Assembly: GCA_964368495.1 (NCBI GenBank)
Contig: CAYJAJ010000009.1
Coordinates: forward strand, 1-64,000
DNA length: 64,000 nt
Direction: 5' to 3'
From: CALVGQ01 sp964368495
GTDB taxonomy: Bacteria; Bacillota_I; Bacilli_A; Erysipelotrichales; Erysipelotrichaceae
Shown in pieces: positions 40,970 through 50,645 of the stretch (within the stretch, counting starts at the first letter, position 1; the number at the start of each line of letters is the position of its first letter). The notes below the pieces were generated by a model, which worked only from the letters and a program-made list of their open reading frames with translations, did no database searches and had not been told where the DNA came from. The translations under genes were made by a program, and so were the position numbers.

Positions 40970-41927
40970 AAAGCTTCAACACCCACTTCCACTGCTTCAT
41001 TTCGAGTAATTTATAAATAACTTTTTTCTTAATGCTTAATTTCTTAAATATTTCATCTTGTTTATAATTAGGATAAACTCGTTTTAGATGGTCCATATTT
41101 AAGCTTAAATATTTGGCACATAGTGAAACATCATCAAAATCCTTAATTCGAAGTGTAGTCAAATCCAAGCCATGGATAATAAAACAATGTTTCATTTCTT
41201 TGATAGCTAAAGATTGTAGTGGCTCTTCTATTGAAGCAGTTATGTAATCAATAACTCTTTCGATAGCTTTATAAATATCAAAAATTTTCTCATTAGCGCT
41301 ATGGGCAATCGATCCGCTTCTTTGATAATAAAAATACATTGCCTCATTGACTTTCGTTATTTTGTTTGCTTTACAAAGCACAATAGGTACCGTAGCTAAA
41401 TCTTCATACCAAAGTCCGTGAGCGAAATCAATATCATTAAATAATTCAACTTTAAATAACTTATTGCATGCGCTGTTATTCATTCGAATTAAACTTGGAT
41501 TACTTAATACACTTCCAGTAGTAAACTCTCCACCTGAAGCAAATATTCGTCTTTTGTCATCATAAAAATATTCCATGTCACACACCACAACATCACTTGA
41601 TGTTGCAATTGCACAATTGATTAGTCTTTCACACATATTGCAAGATACATAATCATCGCTATCAATAAACAAGACATATTCTCCAGTGCAATGTTTTAAT
41701 CCAAAGTTTCTTGCACTTGATAAGCCTCCATTTTCTTTTTGAAGGCAGCGTATTCGATGTTCCTCTTTAGAGAGATCCTTCATAATTTCAAACGAGTTAT
41801 CTGTTGAACCATCATCAACTAGTAAAATTTCGATGTTGCTGTAGGTTTGTGATGTAAGGGAATCAACACAACGTTTCAAATAAGGTGCAACATTGTAAAT
41901 AGGAACTACAATACTAACTTTAATCAT
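40959..41927 (-). CDS. Glycosyltransferase family 2 (copy 2)
   Basis: A 322-residue GT-A enzyme. VSIVVPIYNVAPYLKRCVDSL opens the fold, LVDDGSTDNSFEIM binds the nucleotide, and FIDSDDYVSC near 92 carries the metal-binding acid residues. NNSACNKLFKVELF and WYEDLATVPIVL shape the acceptor side. GGAGG precedes the ATG. It overlaps the flippase gene upstream and the GT4 gene downstream, so translation is coupled throughout. Confidence 0.92.
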   Translation of the reverse strand: MIKVSIVVPIYNVAPYLKRCVDSLTSQTYSNIEILLVDDGSTDNSFEIMKDLSKEEHRIRCLQKENGGLSSARNFGLKHCTGEYVLFIDSDDYVSCNMCERLINCAIATSSDVVVCDMEYFYDDKRRIFASGGEFTTGSVLSNPSLIRMNNSACNKLFKVELFNDIDFAHGLWYEDLATVPIVLCKANKITKVNEAMYFYYQRSGSIAHSANEKIFDIYKAIERVIDYITASIEEPLQSLAIKEMKHCFIIHGLDLTTLRIKDFDDVSLCAKYLSLNMDHLKRVYPNYKQDEIFKKLSIKKKVIYKLLEMKQWKWVLKLYGR

Positions 41928-43458
41928 GCTGTACCTCCTTACTATGTTTATGGCTCACCATAGAAATAAAGCGTACACACAATTTTCTAAATGAACGATA
42001 AGAACTCATATAAACAATTGTCATCATAACAGTCACAAAAATCCCTAAGATGATTGCTGATATAAAGAAATTAATCATCCCACTGGATACATAAAATGTC
42101 TGCCATAATAGATAACTTACCATTCCAACTATAATAGCGACAGCTAAACGTGTGAATACCATTCTGTAGTAAAATGTAAAATTGATATGATAAACTCTTT
42201 TATAAACAAGAATTGGATTATATAGGAAATCAATGATCCAATTACACACACACGTTGCAAACAAGATACCTACAAATCCGAAGTTTTGCACAAGGAAAAT
42301 AGATAAAATTATTTTAGTTATCGCTAATAAATAAGCATTGTTTTTTGCTTCTTTAAATAAGCCATTTGCATCTCTTGATATAATGATTGGTTCACGCATA
42401 GTTAAATAAAATATATTAATTGAAAACAACAGTGCCAGTAGCAATGAAACATGATAAATATCCGGTTGTCCTAACCAATAAAGCACAAATTCTGGCATGA
42501 CTACGAAAATACAAATGGAAATAATTGAAGCAATGAAAATTGCAAAATTAAAAAATTCGCAGAAAATATCATAGGCACTTTCGCCTTTATCATTAAATAA
42601 ATTACCAAAACTATTAATTGGTGAAGTTATTGCACTATTGATTATTTTAGAAACTGAATCAGTTAAATAAGAATAATTTCCAAATATACTCACAGAAGTA
42701 TAACCCATAAAATATGAAATCACGATATTATCTGTATTCGTTGTCGCTAATGTCGCCAATCGCTGAATAACAGTGTAACGAGCATTTTTGAAAAACTGCT
42801 TATCTACTTCTTCTGTTTTACATCGTTCATTTAGCCAAGGATAGGCTTTAAGTGCCACCTTCCTTGCAATCAAATTGGCAATGAACACTTGAAGTCCTTC
42901 AATGATAAAAATAACATAGTACGGTGCTTTTAAGTAAATAGCTGCAATCATAATAACCATGCGCAGCACCACAATACCTTGTATCCAAATATTAATTTTG
43001 TACTCTTTTTGATCTGCAATAATTACAAAATTAGGCCCCATCAAGAAATAAGATAAGCCAAATGGAAGTGCAGCAACTAAAAACATCAATGAAGTTTCTG
43101 CATATGAAAGTGGTGATTCTTGTAACATTGGAAAAAACATAGCAATAATGAACCCTAGTGCAAGCACAATAAATCCAGTTGTCTTAAATATTTTTTGTGC
43201 TCCACGATAAATTGCTCTTACTTTTGCATGATCATTTTCTGCAAGTGGTTTAAACAATAACTGCCTAAATGCCAATGAGTAGGCTAATTCACAAATATTT
43301 AAAAAAGTAATAATATTCATCATTGCAAGTTGCAGACCATTTAAATCACTACCATACAAATCAATGAACATCCTAACTTTAATAAATCCAAACAACGGCA
43401 AAAGAATGCTTGAGATTGCACTAACTAAAAAGTTATAAACCGAATATCGTGTACGCAT
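41920..43458 (-). CDS. Polysaccharide flippase, Wzx-like (copy 1)
   Basis: A 512-residue membrane protein with 12-14 helices of the MATE/MOP superfamily (polysaccharide exporter branch). It would flip undecaprenyl-linked repeat units to the outer face. The first helix pair reads YNFLVSAISSILLPLFGFIKVRMF, and a conserved ATTNTDNIVISYFMGYTSVSIFGNY segment lies near 235. The ATG at 43458 has GAGG 8 bases ahead; a GTG at 43467 is too close to it. A second, different flippase is at 48998. Confidence 0.87.
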   Translation of the reverse strand: MRTRYSVYNFLVSAISSILLPLFGFIKVRMFIDLYGSDLNGLQLAMMNIITFLNICELAYSLAFRQLLFKPLAENDHAKVRAIYRGAQKIFKTTGFIVLALGFIIAMFFPMLQESPLSYAETSLMFLVAALPFGLSYFLMGPNFVIIADQKEYKINIWIQGIVVLRMVIMIAAIYLKAPYYVIFIIEGLQVFIANLIARKVALKAYPWLNERCKTEEVDKQFFKNARYTVIQRLATLATTNTDNIVISYFMGYTSVSIFGNYSYLTDSVSKIINSAITSPINSFGNLFNDKGESAYDIFCEFFNFAIFIASIISICIFVVMPEFVLYWLGQPDIYHVSLLLALLFSINIFYLTMREPIIISRDANGLFKEAKNNAYLLAITKIILSIFLVQNFGFVGILFATCVCNWIIDFLYNPILVYKRVYHINFTFYYRMVFTRLAVAIIVGMVSYLLWQTFYVSSGMINFFISAIILGIFVTVMMTIVYMSSYRSFRKLCVRFISMVSHKHSKEVQHD

Positions 43459-43468
43459 TTCTTTCACC

Positions 43469-44425
43469 TCACTTAATTATTTTTTGATACAATTTGCAAG
43501 TTAATTTATTATTTGTCATTAAAAAAAATTTATTTTTAAGTGACAATCTTTCAATATAACGGTTTTTTTTCCAATTTGGAAAAAACTCATTCATGCATGC
43601 ATTGGATTCATCGTATAGACTCTCTAATGAGCTTGAACGCATAAAACGAAACATCCCATATAAACGACAGTGTTCAATGTGAAGATACTCCAATTCATCA
43701 TAAAATTTATTAGTAAAACCAGCTTCACTAAATTTTTCTCGTACAGTTTTTAATACCGTGAAAATTTCTTTAACACGATTGTCTTGCTTCGCGGACATGA
43801 TTGATCCTGATCGTTGCCTATAATAAAATAGCACTTCATTGATATACCCAATTTTTTCCGTGCTCGCAAATAACGGTGCACTTACAGGAATATCTTCATA
43901 CCAGGTTCCTACTGGGTATTTATTTCCTAACTCGGTAAAATAATCAGCTTTGTAAATTTTATTCCATGCGAACATGGGTGATAAAAGTGCACGTTTTGAT
44001 ACAGACTCAAAAACGCCATCACTTAAGCCTTTCATTACCCAGCTATTTATGTTTTCTTCTTCATAAAAATATTCAATGTCACTTACTACGACATCATAAC
44101 CTTCATCCATTTTAGAAACTAACTTTTCATAACAGCTTTCACTTACATAATCATCACTATCTAAAAAAGCAATATACTCTCCTTTTACATAAGGAATCGC
44201 AAAATTGCGTGCGTCAGATAATCCTCCATTTTGTTTTTGTAAGGAAACAATTTTATTTGGATATTGATTAACAAATTCATCAATAATATCTTGTGAATTA
44301 TCTGTACAACCATCATTAACTACAAGCACTTCAAAATCAGTCAATGTTTGTTTCATTAAAGAAGAAAGACACTCTTTTAAATACTTTTCTACATTATATA
44401 CAGGTACAATAATTGAAAGTTTCAT
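43469..44425 (-). CDS. Glycosyltransferase family 2 (copy 3)
   Basis: A 318-residue GT-A enzyme, first gene of the downstream operon. LSIIVPVYNVEKYLKECLSSL, VVNDGCTDNSQDII, GGLSDARNFAIPY and FLDSDDYVSES are the donor-site motifs. WYEDIPVSAPLF and FYYRQRSGSIM follow. The C-terminal TNKFYDELEYLHIEH resembles copy 1 (FEKEYHDELEYIHIKF), so the two are probably duplicates that diverged in acceptor use. AAGGAGG precedes the ATG, and an extended -10 promoter is directly upstream. Confidence 0.92.
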   Translation of the reverse strand: MKLSIIVPVYNVEKYLKECLSSLMKQTLTDFEVLVVNDGCTDNSQDIIDEFVNQYPNKIVSLQKQNGGLSDARNFAIPYVKGEYIAFLDSDDYVSESCYEKLVSKMDEGYDVVVSDIEYFYEEENINSWVMKGLSDGVFESVSKRALLSPMFAWNKIYKADYFTELGNKYPVGTWYEDIPVSAPLFASTEKIGYINEVLFYYRQRSGSIMSAKQDNRVKEIFTVLKTVREKFSEAGFTNKFYDELEYLHIEHCRLYGMFRFMRSSSLESLYDESNACMNEFFPNWKKNRYIERLSLKNKFFLMTNNKLTCKLYQKIIK

Positions 44426-44449
44426 GACGTCCTCCTTTTTATCCTAATA

Positions 44450-44455
44450 AGTATA
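44450..44455 (-). promoter_or_regulatory. Candidate internal promoter in the polysaccharide locus
   Basis: On the minus strand TATACT preceded by TGC (ATATGCTATACT) forms an extended -10 in the 38-base gap between the YfhO gene and GT2 copy 3. No clear -35. Very similar ATATGGTATACT sequences precede other genes of the locus. Confidence 0.4.
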
Positions 44456-44463
44456 GCATATTT

Positions 44464-47001
44464 CTAATTACTTTGCTTTTTCTTTGTTATGAACACCCAA
44501 CAAACAGAGCATAGAACACTGAAAACTGAAAGTACGAGTCCTAATTTGAGCCCTGTCGGAACATATGAAAGAACAATTTCATTTTCTCCAGGATTTAAAG
44601 CAATCTTTAAAAATGTGCTTTCATATTGCTCAATCTTAGTTGGCACACCATTCACTGTACAAGTCCAACCCTCATCATAGGGATAAGTTACAATTAAATC
44701 TTTTACTTCATTTAATTCTACATTCATTGTGATTGTATCCAAATGACGTGAAAATTCAACTTCTGGCTCATTATGTAGTTGAGTGCTTAAATCTTTTAAA
44801 ACATCTAAATCTAAGCTATAAAAATAAGCATCAGTAAATCTTAAGTATTCTCCAGTTAAAATGCATTCCACAAGAAATTCTTCATTTGGATAAGCCAATC
44901 CTAAGTATCTAGATCCAGAATCATATCCTGTATAGTGATGCCCTCTATTTTGAAATCCAGATACCAACATATACCATGATTCATTGTCAACATATCGAAG
45001 TTGCATATACATTGGTGTACCCTCTTTAACTTCATCAATATTCGGATATATTCCTATTCGACTATCTGTGTCTTCTTTGAATTCATTTTGATAAACATAA
45101 GGGTCCTCACTAATCATAAGGCTATCCCACACATAAATTTTATCAAAAGTAATTTCATTTATGAGCTTATCACTTGCACCTAGTCGATTCGCTATATCAT
45201 TTTGATACAATGTTGATCGATACTCTGAAAGCTTTGCTTCCTCAACAGGATCACTTACAAAGGCAATATCCAAAGCATAAGGATTTTCATAAACACCAAT
45301 TCCATCAATTTCTAAAATTTGATTGTAATTTTCAAGAAATGTCCCATTCACATAATCCGATTCGTTATGAAGCACATATTTAACCCCTAGCAATGAATCA
45401 AGAAACAGCGTTGTTCCCTCATATTGGCTTCCAAATAAATGGCTTGTTGCACCAGTATGTTCTAAGAAATCATGGATTTTTTTGTTATAAGTCGAAGAAT
45501 AATGACTAATACTGCTATAGCCCAATGCATAAGATTCATTTAAGTTATTTTTAAATGTGCTTTCCATTCGCTCATTGTCTTTTAAATCAATTTCATCTAA
45601 TACTGCTTGCATTTCAGCATCGTACTGTAAAACATCTACTAAATCACGATATCCTTCATATTGATTATCTTTGTTTAATGAATCAAATATATACACTGAA
45701 CTAATAACTAATTCAATAATTACTATTCCTAATACAAATTTTCTTTTCAGTATCCAAAATAAAAATACACAAACTAAGAAAAAAAGATTAGTTAAAAGCA
45801 TGGATACTTCAAACTCCATACTCATTCTTCCCATAAGCAACACCAACGTGATACAAAAAGCAATCGTCATCCCTTTCTTATTTTCTTCTTCAGAAGTGGA
45901 TGATGCAATAAGTATCATCACAAAACTAATGCAATAGGCAAAGCGTGTTGGAAATCCATATGGCATTGAAAACAAATGCCATCCACTATACAAAAACTCA
46001 TTCACAACACTTAAAATCAATACACCTAATAAAATGGCATGACCCCACTTTTCTCTATTGGATAGTTTTTTTGAAAAAAATGAAGCAATCACTAATAAAA
46101 CACAGATTAATCCACAGTAAATAAAACTTTTTTCTATTCCCAATGTTTTAGCTTCTTCCAACATAAACAGACTATTTAAGCCAAGAAAGCGGTCGATTGT
46201 CGTGCTTGTTGTTAATACATCTACTGAACTTCCTCGGTTACTCATTATTGATAAAAAACTAGGTAAAAGCAATACCATATTTACACCAATTCCTAACAAA
46301 ACACTTAATGATGTTTTAGTAATAATTATAAGTGGTTTCTTAATGTTTAACTGAAACAGTCGGACTAAAAAAACCACTCCGCAAAGTAACATTGACATCA
46401 CTGCCGTGTAAAAATTAAACAAGTAACTCAGTGCAACCATGAGTCCCAAAAATCCAAACTTTTGTGTTTGGATACTTTTTTCAACACCCAAAATAAGAAG
46501 TGGAAGCATATAGAGTCCATCAATCCACATTAAACTTTGTGAGTACACAACTCCCATCGCAGAAAATCCATAACATAAGGCAAACATAATATGCTTGTTG
46601 TTATACCCATATCTGTATTGCAAAAACAAATCCATTGTAGCCGCACATAACGCTATTTTAATTGCATATACAAAAGGAATCATTACATAAAGCATTTCAT
46701 TTTCAAACAACAATAAAAGCCACTGAAATGGGCTTGATAAGTAATAGGTATACATAGGCAACATATTTGTGCCTACACCACTATAAAAATTATAAAAGAC
46801 AAAATCAAACAAAAAATTTTTAAATCCTTTCATGTACTCTATGTATTGAATATCCATGTCATTAATTAACATTGTTTTATCACCAAATAAACCAAATCCA
46901 CTTAATGATAAAACAAGCATCATCATAAAAAAAGCAAGCGAAAAAACAAGCAATGCTCGTTTTATTTTCATCTGAATTTGTTTTTGATGATTAAGATTCA
47001 T
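44464..47001 (-). CDS. YfhO-family membrane protein
   Basis: An 845-residue protein with about 12 membrane helices in the first 430 residues and a final helix near 815-838. A large outside domain (about 450-810) lies between. The first loop has DKTMLINDMDIQYIEYM with an acidic pair typical of GT-C transferases. YfhO proteins attach sugar branches to teichoic or lipoteichoic acids from a lipid-linked donor. The gene starts directly after GT2 copy 4 with GAGG 9 bases ahead. Confidence 0.88.
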   Translation of the reverse strand: MNLNHQKQIQMKIKRALLVFSLAFFMMMLVLSLSGFGLFGDKTMLINDMDIQYIEYMKGFKNFLFDFVFYNFYSGVGTNMLPMYTYYLSSPFQWLLLLFENEMLYVMIPFVYAIKIALCAATMDLFLQYRYGYNNKHIMFALCYGFSAMGVVYSQSLMWIDGLYMLPLLILGVEKSIQTQKFGFLGLMVALSYLFNFYTAVMSMLLCGVVFLVRLFQLNIKKPLIIITKTSLSVLLGIGVNMVLLLPSFLSIMSNRGSSVDVLTTSTTIDRFLGLNSLFMLEEAKTLGIEKSFIYCGLICVLLVIASFFSKKLSNREKWGHAILLGVLILSVVNEFLYSGWHLFSMPYGFPTRFAYCISFVMILIASSTSEEENKKGMTIAFCITLVLLMGRMSMEFEVSMLLTNLFFLVCVFLFWILKRKFVLGIVIIELVISSVYIFDSLNKDNQYEGYRDLVDVLQYDAEMQAVLDEIDLKDNERMESTFKNNLNESYALGYSSISHYSSTYNKKIHDFLEHTGATSHLFGSQYEGTTLFLDSLLGVKYVLHNESDYVNGTFLENYNQILEIDGIGVYENPYALDIAFVSDPVEEAKLSEYRSTLYQNDIANRLGASDKLINEITFDKIYVWDSLMISEDPYVYQNEFKEDTDSRIGIYPNIDEVKEGTPMYMQLRYVDNESWYMLVSGFQNRGHHYTGYDSGSRYLGLAYPNEEFLVECILTGEYLRFTDAYFYSLDLDVLKDLSTQLHNEPEVEFSRHLDTITMNVELNEVKDLIVTYPYDEGWTCTVNGVPTKIEQYESTFLKIALNPGENEIVLSYVPTGLKLGLVLSVFSVLCSVCWVFITKKKQSN

Positions 47002-48015
47002 TTATAATTTCCTCACCCAATTATCGTAAACCATTTTAGAGAAGATTGGATTTAAAACTAATTTATCTTTAATTTGCTCCAATTTTTGTGCTTTACTCAA
47101 TTTATTATAATAAGAAAATATAGTTTTGCGATAAGGCATTAATGCCTTCACAAACTCATATAAAACTTCTGCTTTTTCGCGCTTAACTTTTTCATCTGCT
47201 TGAATCCTTCTCATTTGATAAAAAGTAAATTTATATGACTCAAACATCCGATAATAAAACATACCACATAACCCTTCTAAGTTATTAGATTGTTTTAATA
47301 TTTCACAAAATACTTTTGTGTGTGCGTCAATCACACCAGGTTTTACATCCGTCATTGTATTTCCAACACGATCAACTAAATAGTAGGCAAATGCTTCATC
47401 AAGATAAACAACTTTTTTTGCATTTAACAAACAAATATTAAACAACAAATTATCTGTATAGCCTATCTTCTTTGGAAAATTGATATTCAATGCTAAGCTA
47501 CGACGATACAGTTTCGAATGTGGTGAAGGATCGACAAAAAATAAATCTTCATAGCGTTTTGTATTTACCATGTAGGGTTCATCCACATCGAGTTTAACAA
47601 AAGTTGTATTGTATGCTTCGTCATAATCTTGATCGCTACCATCGCTATAGATGAAATTTTTTGCACCAATCACAAGATCAGCATCGTGTTTTTCAGCAGT
47701 TAAAACCAACTTTTCAAGAGCATCATCTTTTAAGTAATCATCGGGATCACACACTAAAAAATATTCACTTTCACACTTCGCAATAGCCATCTCTAATACA
47801 CTTCCATATCCGCCATTTTCCTTATTAATAGCAATAATCTTATCTGGATATTTTGATGCATATTCATCTAGGATAACTTGTTCATTGGCAGGACTTCCAT
47901 CATTAATTGCATAAACGACATAGTCTTGGTATGTTTGCTTTAAAAGTGAATCTAAACAAGTTCTTAGATATTGTTCAACATTATAAATTGGAACGATAAT
48001 TGTCACCTTATTCAT
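47002..48015 (-). CDS. Glycosyltransferase family 2 (copy 4)
   Basis: A 337-residue GT-A enzyme. TIIVPIYNVEQYLRTCLDSL and AINDGSPANEQVIL open it, and ENGGYGSVLEMAIAK replaces the usual ARN helix. The metal site is VCDPDDYLKDDAL, with CDPDD instead of DSDD. This departs from the other four copies and may mean a different donor. It is followed at once by the YfhO gene. TAGGAGG precedes the ATG. Confidence 0.9.
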   Translation of the reverse strand: MNKVTIIVPIYNVEQYLRTCLDSLLKQTYQDYVVYAINDGSPANEQVILDEYASKYPDKIIAINKENGGYGSVLEMAIAKCESEYFLVCDPDDYLKDDALEKLVLTAEKHDADLVIGAKNFIYSDGSDQDYDEAYNTTFVKLDVDEPYMVNTKRYEDLFFVDPSPHSKLYRRSLALNINFPKKIGYTDNLLFNICLLNAKKVVYLDEAFAYYLVDRVGNTMTDVKPGVIDAHTKVFCEILKQSNNLEGLCGMFYYRMFESYKFTFYQMRRIQADEKVKREKAEVLYEFVKALMPYRKTIFSYYNKLSKAQKLEQIKDKLVLNPIFSKMVYDNWVRKL

Positions 48016-48027
48016 TTAAAATTCCTC

Positions 48028-49005
48028 CTACTTTTTAAACCAATTCCTTAGCGCTAAATAACTTTTTAGTTTCAGCTTATTAGCATAAATCCAATCATGC
48101 TTTTGTCTAATAATTGGATATTTACATTTTGGAAAATCAGGAAAATTTTTATATATTTCATAAAAACACACATCAATAAATTCATTAACCATTTTCCTAT
48201 CTTTCACAGTACGTGTCTTTTTTAGGCACTCTATTATATTCACTCCACCTAAAAATTTTAATTCCTCATAATAAGTATCAAAGTCACCATGTTTTTTATA
48301 AAAATCCAAATTTATTTTTACCATTCCTAAAACATGATAAATGTTATAGTTAAACTGTGTTGTAATATTTCCTGGTCGATCTGCCAGATAATTATAAAGC
48401 GGTTTATTAATAAATGCGATTGATTTAGACATTAACATCAAACGATAAGTCGTTCCTAAATCTTCATAGTAATATCCATATGGGTATTCAATATCATTGT
48501 TTTTAAACAAAGATAAACGAACCATTTTGTTCCAAGCAGCATTAAGTACACAAGTTAAGATTTCTGGATTTCCCTTTACACTATAGGTCTTTCTGTCATC
48601 ATATTTATTGGCAATGCACTCCTTGATATTCGTTTTCATAAAATATTGATATATATCAAAGATGACCATATCAGCACCTGTTTCTTCCAGTTTCTCATAA
48701 CACAATTTTAAACAATCAGGTTCTAAAAAATCATCACTATCTAGAAAATAAATGTATTTTGATGTTGCAATAGCCATTCCTGCGTTTCTAGCATCAGACA
48801 AGCCGCCATTTTTTTTATGTATTACTTTTACTCGATTGTCCTTTAGAGCAATTTCATCGCACATTTTAGGACATGCATCTTTTCCACCATCATCAACTAA
48901 GATAATTTCTATGTCTTTAAATGTTTGTGCAAACACGCTATCAACACACTTTAACAAATAATTTTCAACACCATAAATCGGAATAACCACACTAATTTTA
49001 GCCAT
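48028..49005 (-). CDS. Glycosyltransferase family 2 (copy 5)
   Basis: A 325-residue GT-A enzyme. ISVVIPIYGVENYLLKCVDSV, LVDDGGKDACPKMC, GGLSDARNAGMAIA and FLDSDDFLEPDCL mark the donor site. WNKMVRLSLF and YYYEDLGTTYRLM follow. AGAGG lies 8 bases before the ATG. It overlaps the flippase gene by 8 bases and is the second gene of the 50443-44464 operon. The C-terminal YYEELKFLGGVNIIE only partly matches copies 1 and 3. Confidence 0.91.
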   Translation of the reverse strand: MAKISVVIPIYGVENYLLKCVDSVFAQTFKDIEIILVDDGGKDACPKMCDEIALKDNRVKVIHKKNGGLSDARNAGMAIATSKYIYFLDSDDFLEPDCLKLCYEKLEETGADMVIFDIYQYFMKTNIKECIANKYDDRKTYSVKGNPEILTCVLNAAWNKMVRLSLFKNNDIEYPYGYYYEDLGTTYRLMLMSKSIAFINKPLYNYLADRPGNITTQFNYNIYHVLGMVKINLDFYKKHGDFDTYYEELKFLGGVNIIECLKKTRTVKDRKMVNEFIDVCFYEIYKNFPDFPKCKYPIIRQKHDWIYANKLKLKSYLALRNWFKK

Positions 49006-50443
49006 GATTTCTACCTCTTTTCAATACTTTAGAAAAAACACTTTTTTGAAATGGATCTTGAAGCAAAAAACAAATTAAAAAATAAAGTACTCCTCCAATT
49101 GACACTTGAATAAAATTAACTAAAATAGAACTTCCTAATAATTCACCAATTTGATATACAATTAGTGCCATTACTGTTCCTGAAACAATGTATCGATATA
49201 CATCATTAAACCCCACTCTTGCAGGTATTTTTTTTCTAACTAAAACCCACTGTATGATTGTTACACTAAACTCTGCACATACAGAAGCAATAATTGCTCC
49301 ATAAGCACTGTATCTTGGGATTAAGATTAAATTAATAATAAAATTAATTATCGATCCACTAACAACAGAGATTGTATACTCTTTTGTTAGTCCAGTAGGG
49401 ATCATAAACTGTGTTCCAAAAACATTGCTAAGTGATATAAATAAAATAATTGGTGATGTACAGATTATCATTAATCCTACTACACTAAAACTACTAGGCA
49501 AAAACCAATCAATGAAGTTTTGAATCATTCCTACAATTCCAAATATCATCGGAATAGACAAGTACATCGCAAAACGAAGGGTGTTGCGTAAATAATATTT
49601 TATTTCATCATGATTTCCTTTACTAAATGTATTTGAAATACGGGGCAACATCACACTTCCAATCGATGTGATAAAAAATAAAAACATTTTCACAAATTTT
49701 TGAGCTTGATCATAAAATGTAGCATCCACTTCATTTTGTGATAATACCCCAATCATTGTTACGTCTAACACAGTATATACAGATGTAGCAATTTGAGGTA
49801 TAAATAAGGCTATATTCGGTCGTACATGTCGTAGTACACCTTGAACAGTTACTTTTGTGAATTTCACATATTTTGGTAATTGAGCCCACATGATAAATTG
49901 TCCACACACAGCTGTGCATGCATTAATTAGAATAAATGTCATAATGTCATCAGGACTATCCACCATTGTAAAAATCAACGCTATTCCAACAACCTTTACA
50001 ATCATATTTCGAATGGACGCTTTTTTAAAGTCTTCTACTCCATAAAAAAACCATGTAATATCTAATGAAACTGATAACAAAGTAATACTTTGTGCTAATA
50101 CATAGATTGATAAATCAGGATATACCCTAAATGCAAACATAAAATATAAGGCAGTTGAAAAAATCATACTAACAAGTTGCATGATAAAAATTTCTATAAA
50201 CGTTTTTGATCTGTCTTCATCATTATCTCTTACTCGAGCAATTTCACGATTCCCATAATGATTAACACCCATTATCCCAAATATAACAAACCACTGTACT
50301 AAATTCGCAGTAAGTACGTTTATATTCAATGTTTCCTCCCCCATAACTCTTGCTAAATATGGAGTTGTAATAAACGGTGTAAACACAATCAATAATTGAT
50401 ATAAAATGCTATATATATAATTTTGAACTAATTTTTTATCCAA
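48998..50443 (-). CDS. Polysaccharide flippase, Wzx-like (copy 2)
   Basis: A 481-residue membrane protein with 12-14 helices. LVQNYIYSILYQLLIVFTPFITTPYLARVMG is the standard beginning of oligosaccharide flippases in capsule loci. The start is placed at TTG 50443 because that gives the family N-terminus and because the promoter at 50460-50488 would start the transcript near 50453. The leader is then only about 10 bases. An upstream in-frame start at 50488 would lie before the transcript. It heads the operon through to the YfhO gene. Confidence 0.85.
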   Translation of the reverse strand: MDKKLVQNYIYSILYQLLIVFTPFITTPYLARVMGEETLNINVLTANLVQWFVIFGIMGVNHYGNREIARVRDNDEDRSKTFIEIFIMQLVSMIFSTALYFMFAFRVYPDLSIYVLAQSITLLSVSLDITWFFYGVEDFKKASIRNMIVKVVGIALIFTMVDSPDDIMTFILINACTAVCGQFIMWAQLPKYVKFTKVTVQGVLRHVRPNIALFIPQIATSVYTVLDVTMIGVLSQNEVDATFYDQAQKFVKMFLFFITSIGSVMLPRISNTFSKGNHDEIKYYLRNTLRFAMYLSIPMIFGIVGMIQNFIDWFLPSSFSVVGLMIICTSPIILFISLSNVFGTQFMIPTGLTKEYTISVVSGSIINFIINLILIPRYSAYGAIIASVCAEFSVTIIQWVLVRKKIPARVGFNDVYRYIVSGTVMALIVYQIGELLGSSILVNFIQVSIGGVLYFLICFLLQDPFQKSVFSKVLKRGRNHG

Positions 50444-50459
50444 ATATATCACCAGGATT

Positions 50460-50488
50460 AGTATACCATATTTTAGAAGTATAACCAA
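50460..50488 (-). promoter_or_regulatory. Promoter of the flippase-GT2-GT2-YfhO operon
   Basis: On the minus strand -35 TTGGTT (50483-50488), 17-base spacer, TGG-TATACT extended -10 (50460-50465). The predicted leader is about 10 bases. Confidence 0.65.
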
Positions 50489-50604
50489 TGAAACCCATAA
50501 AAACTCTTACAAATACGAAATTTTATTATGACCTTTGGGACTATTGCACCATCCATAAATAAATACTATTCAAGGTTTAATTTATAATATAATATATTCT
50601 TTAA

Positions 50605-50637
50605 CAAATTAAACCCCACATCCAATGATTGTGGGGT
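50605..50637 (-). terminator. Terminator of the LCP operon
   Basis: On the minus strand ACCCCACA and TGTGGGGT (50613-50637) pair around ATCATTGGA, followed by TTTAATTTG. The T-tract is broken but the stem is strong. Confidence 0.7.
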
Positions 50638-50645
50638 AACTGTTT

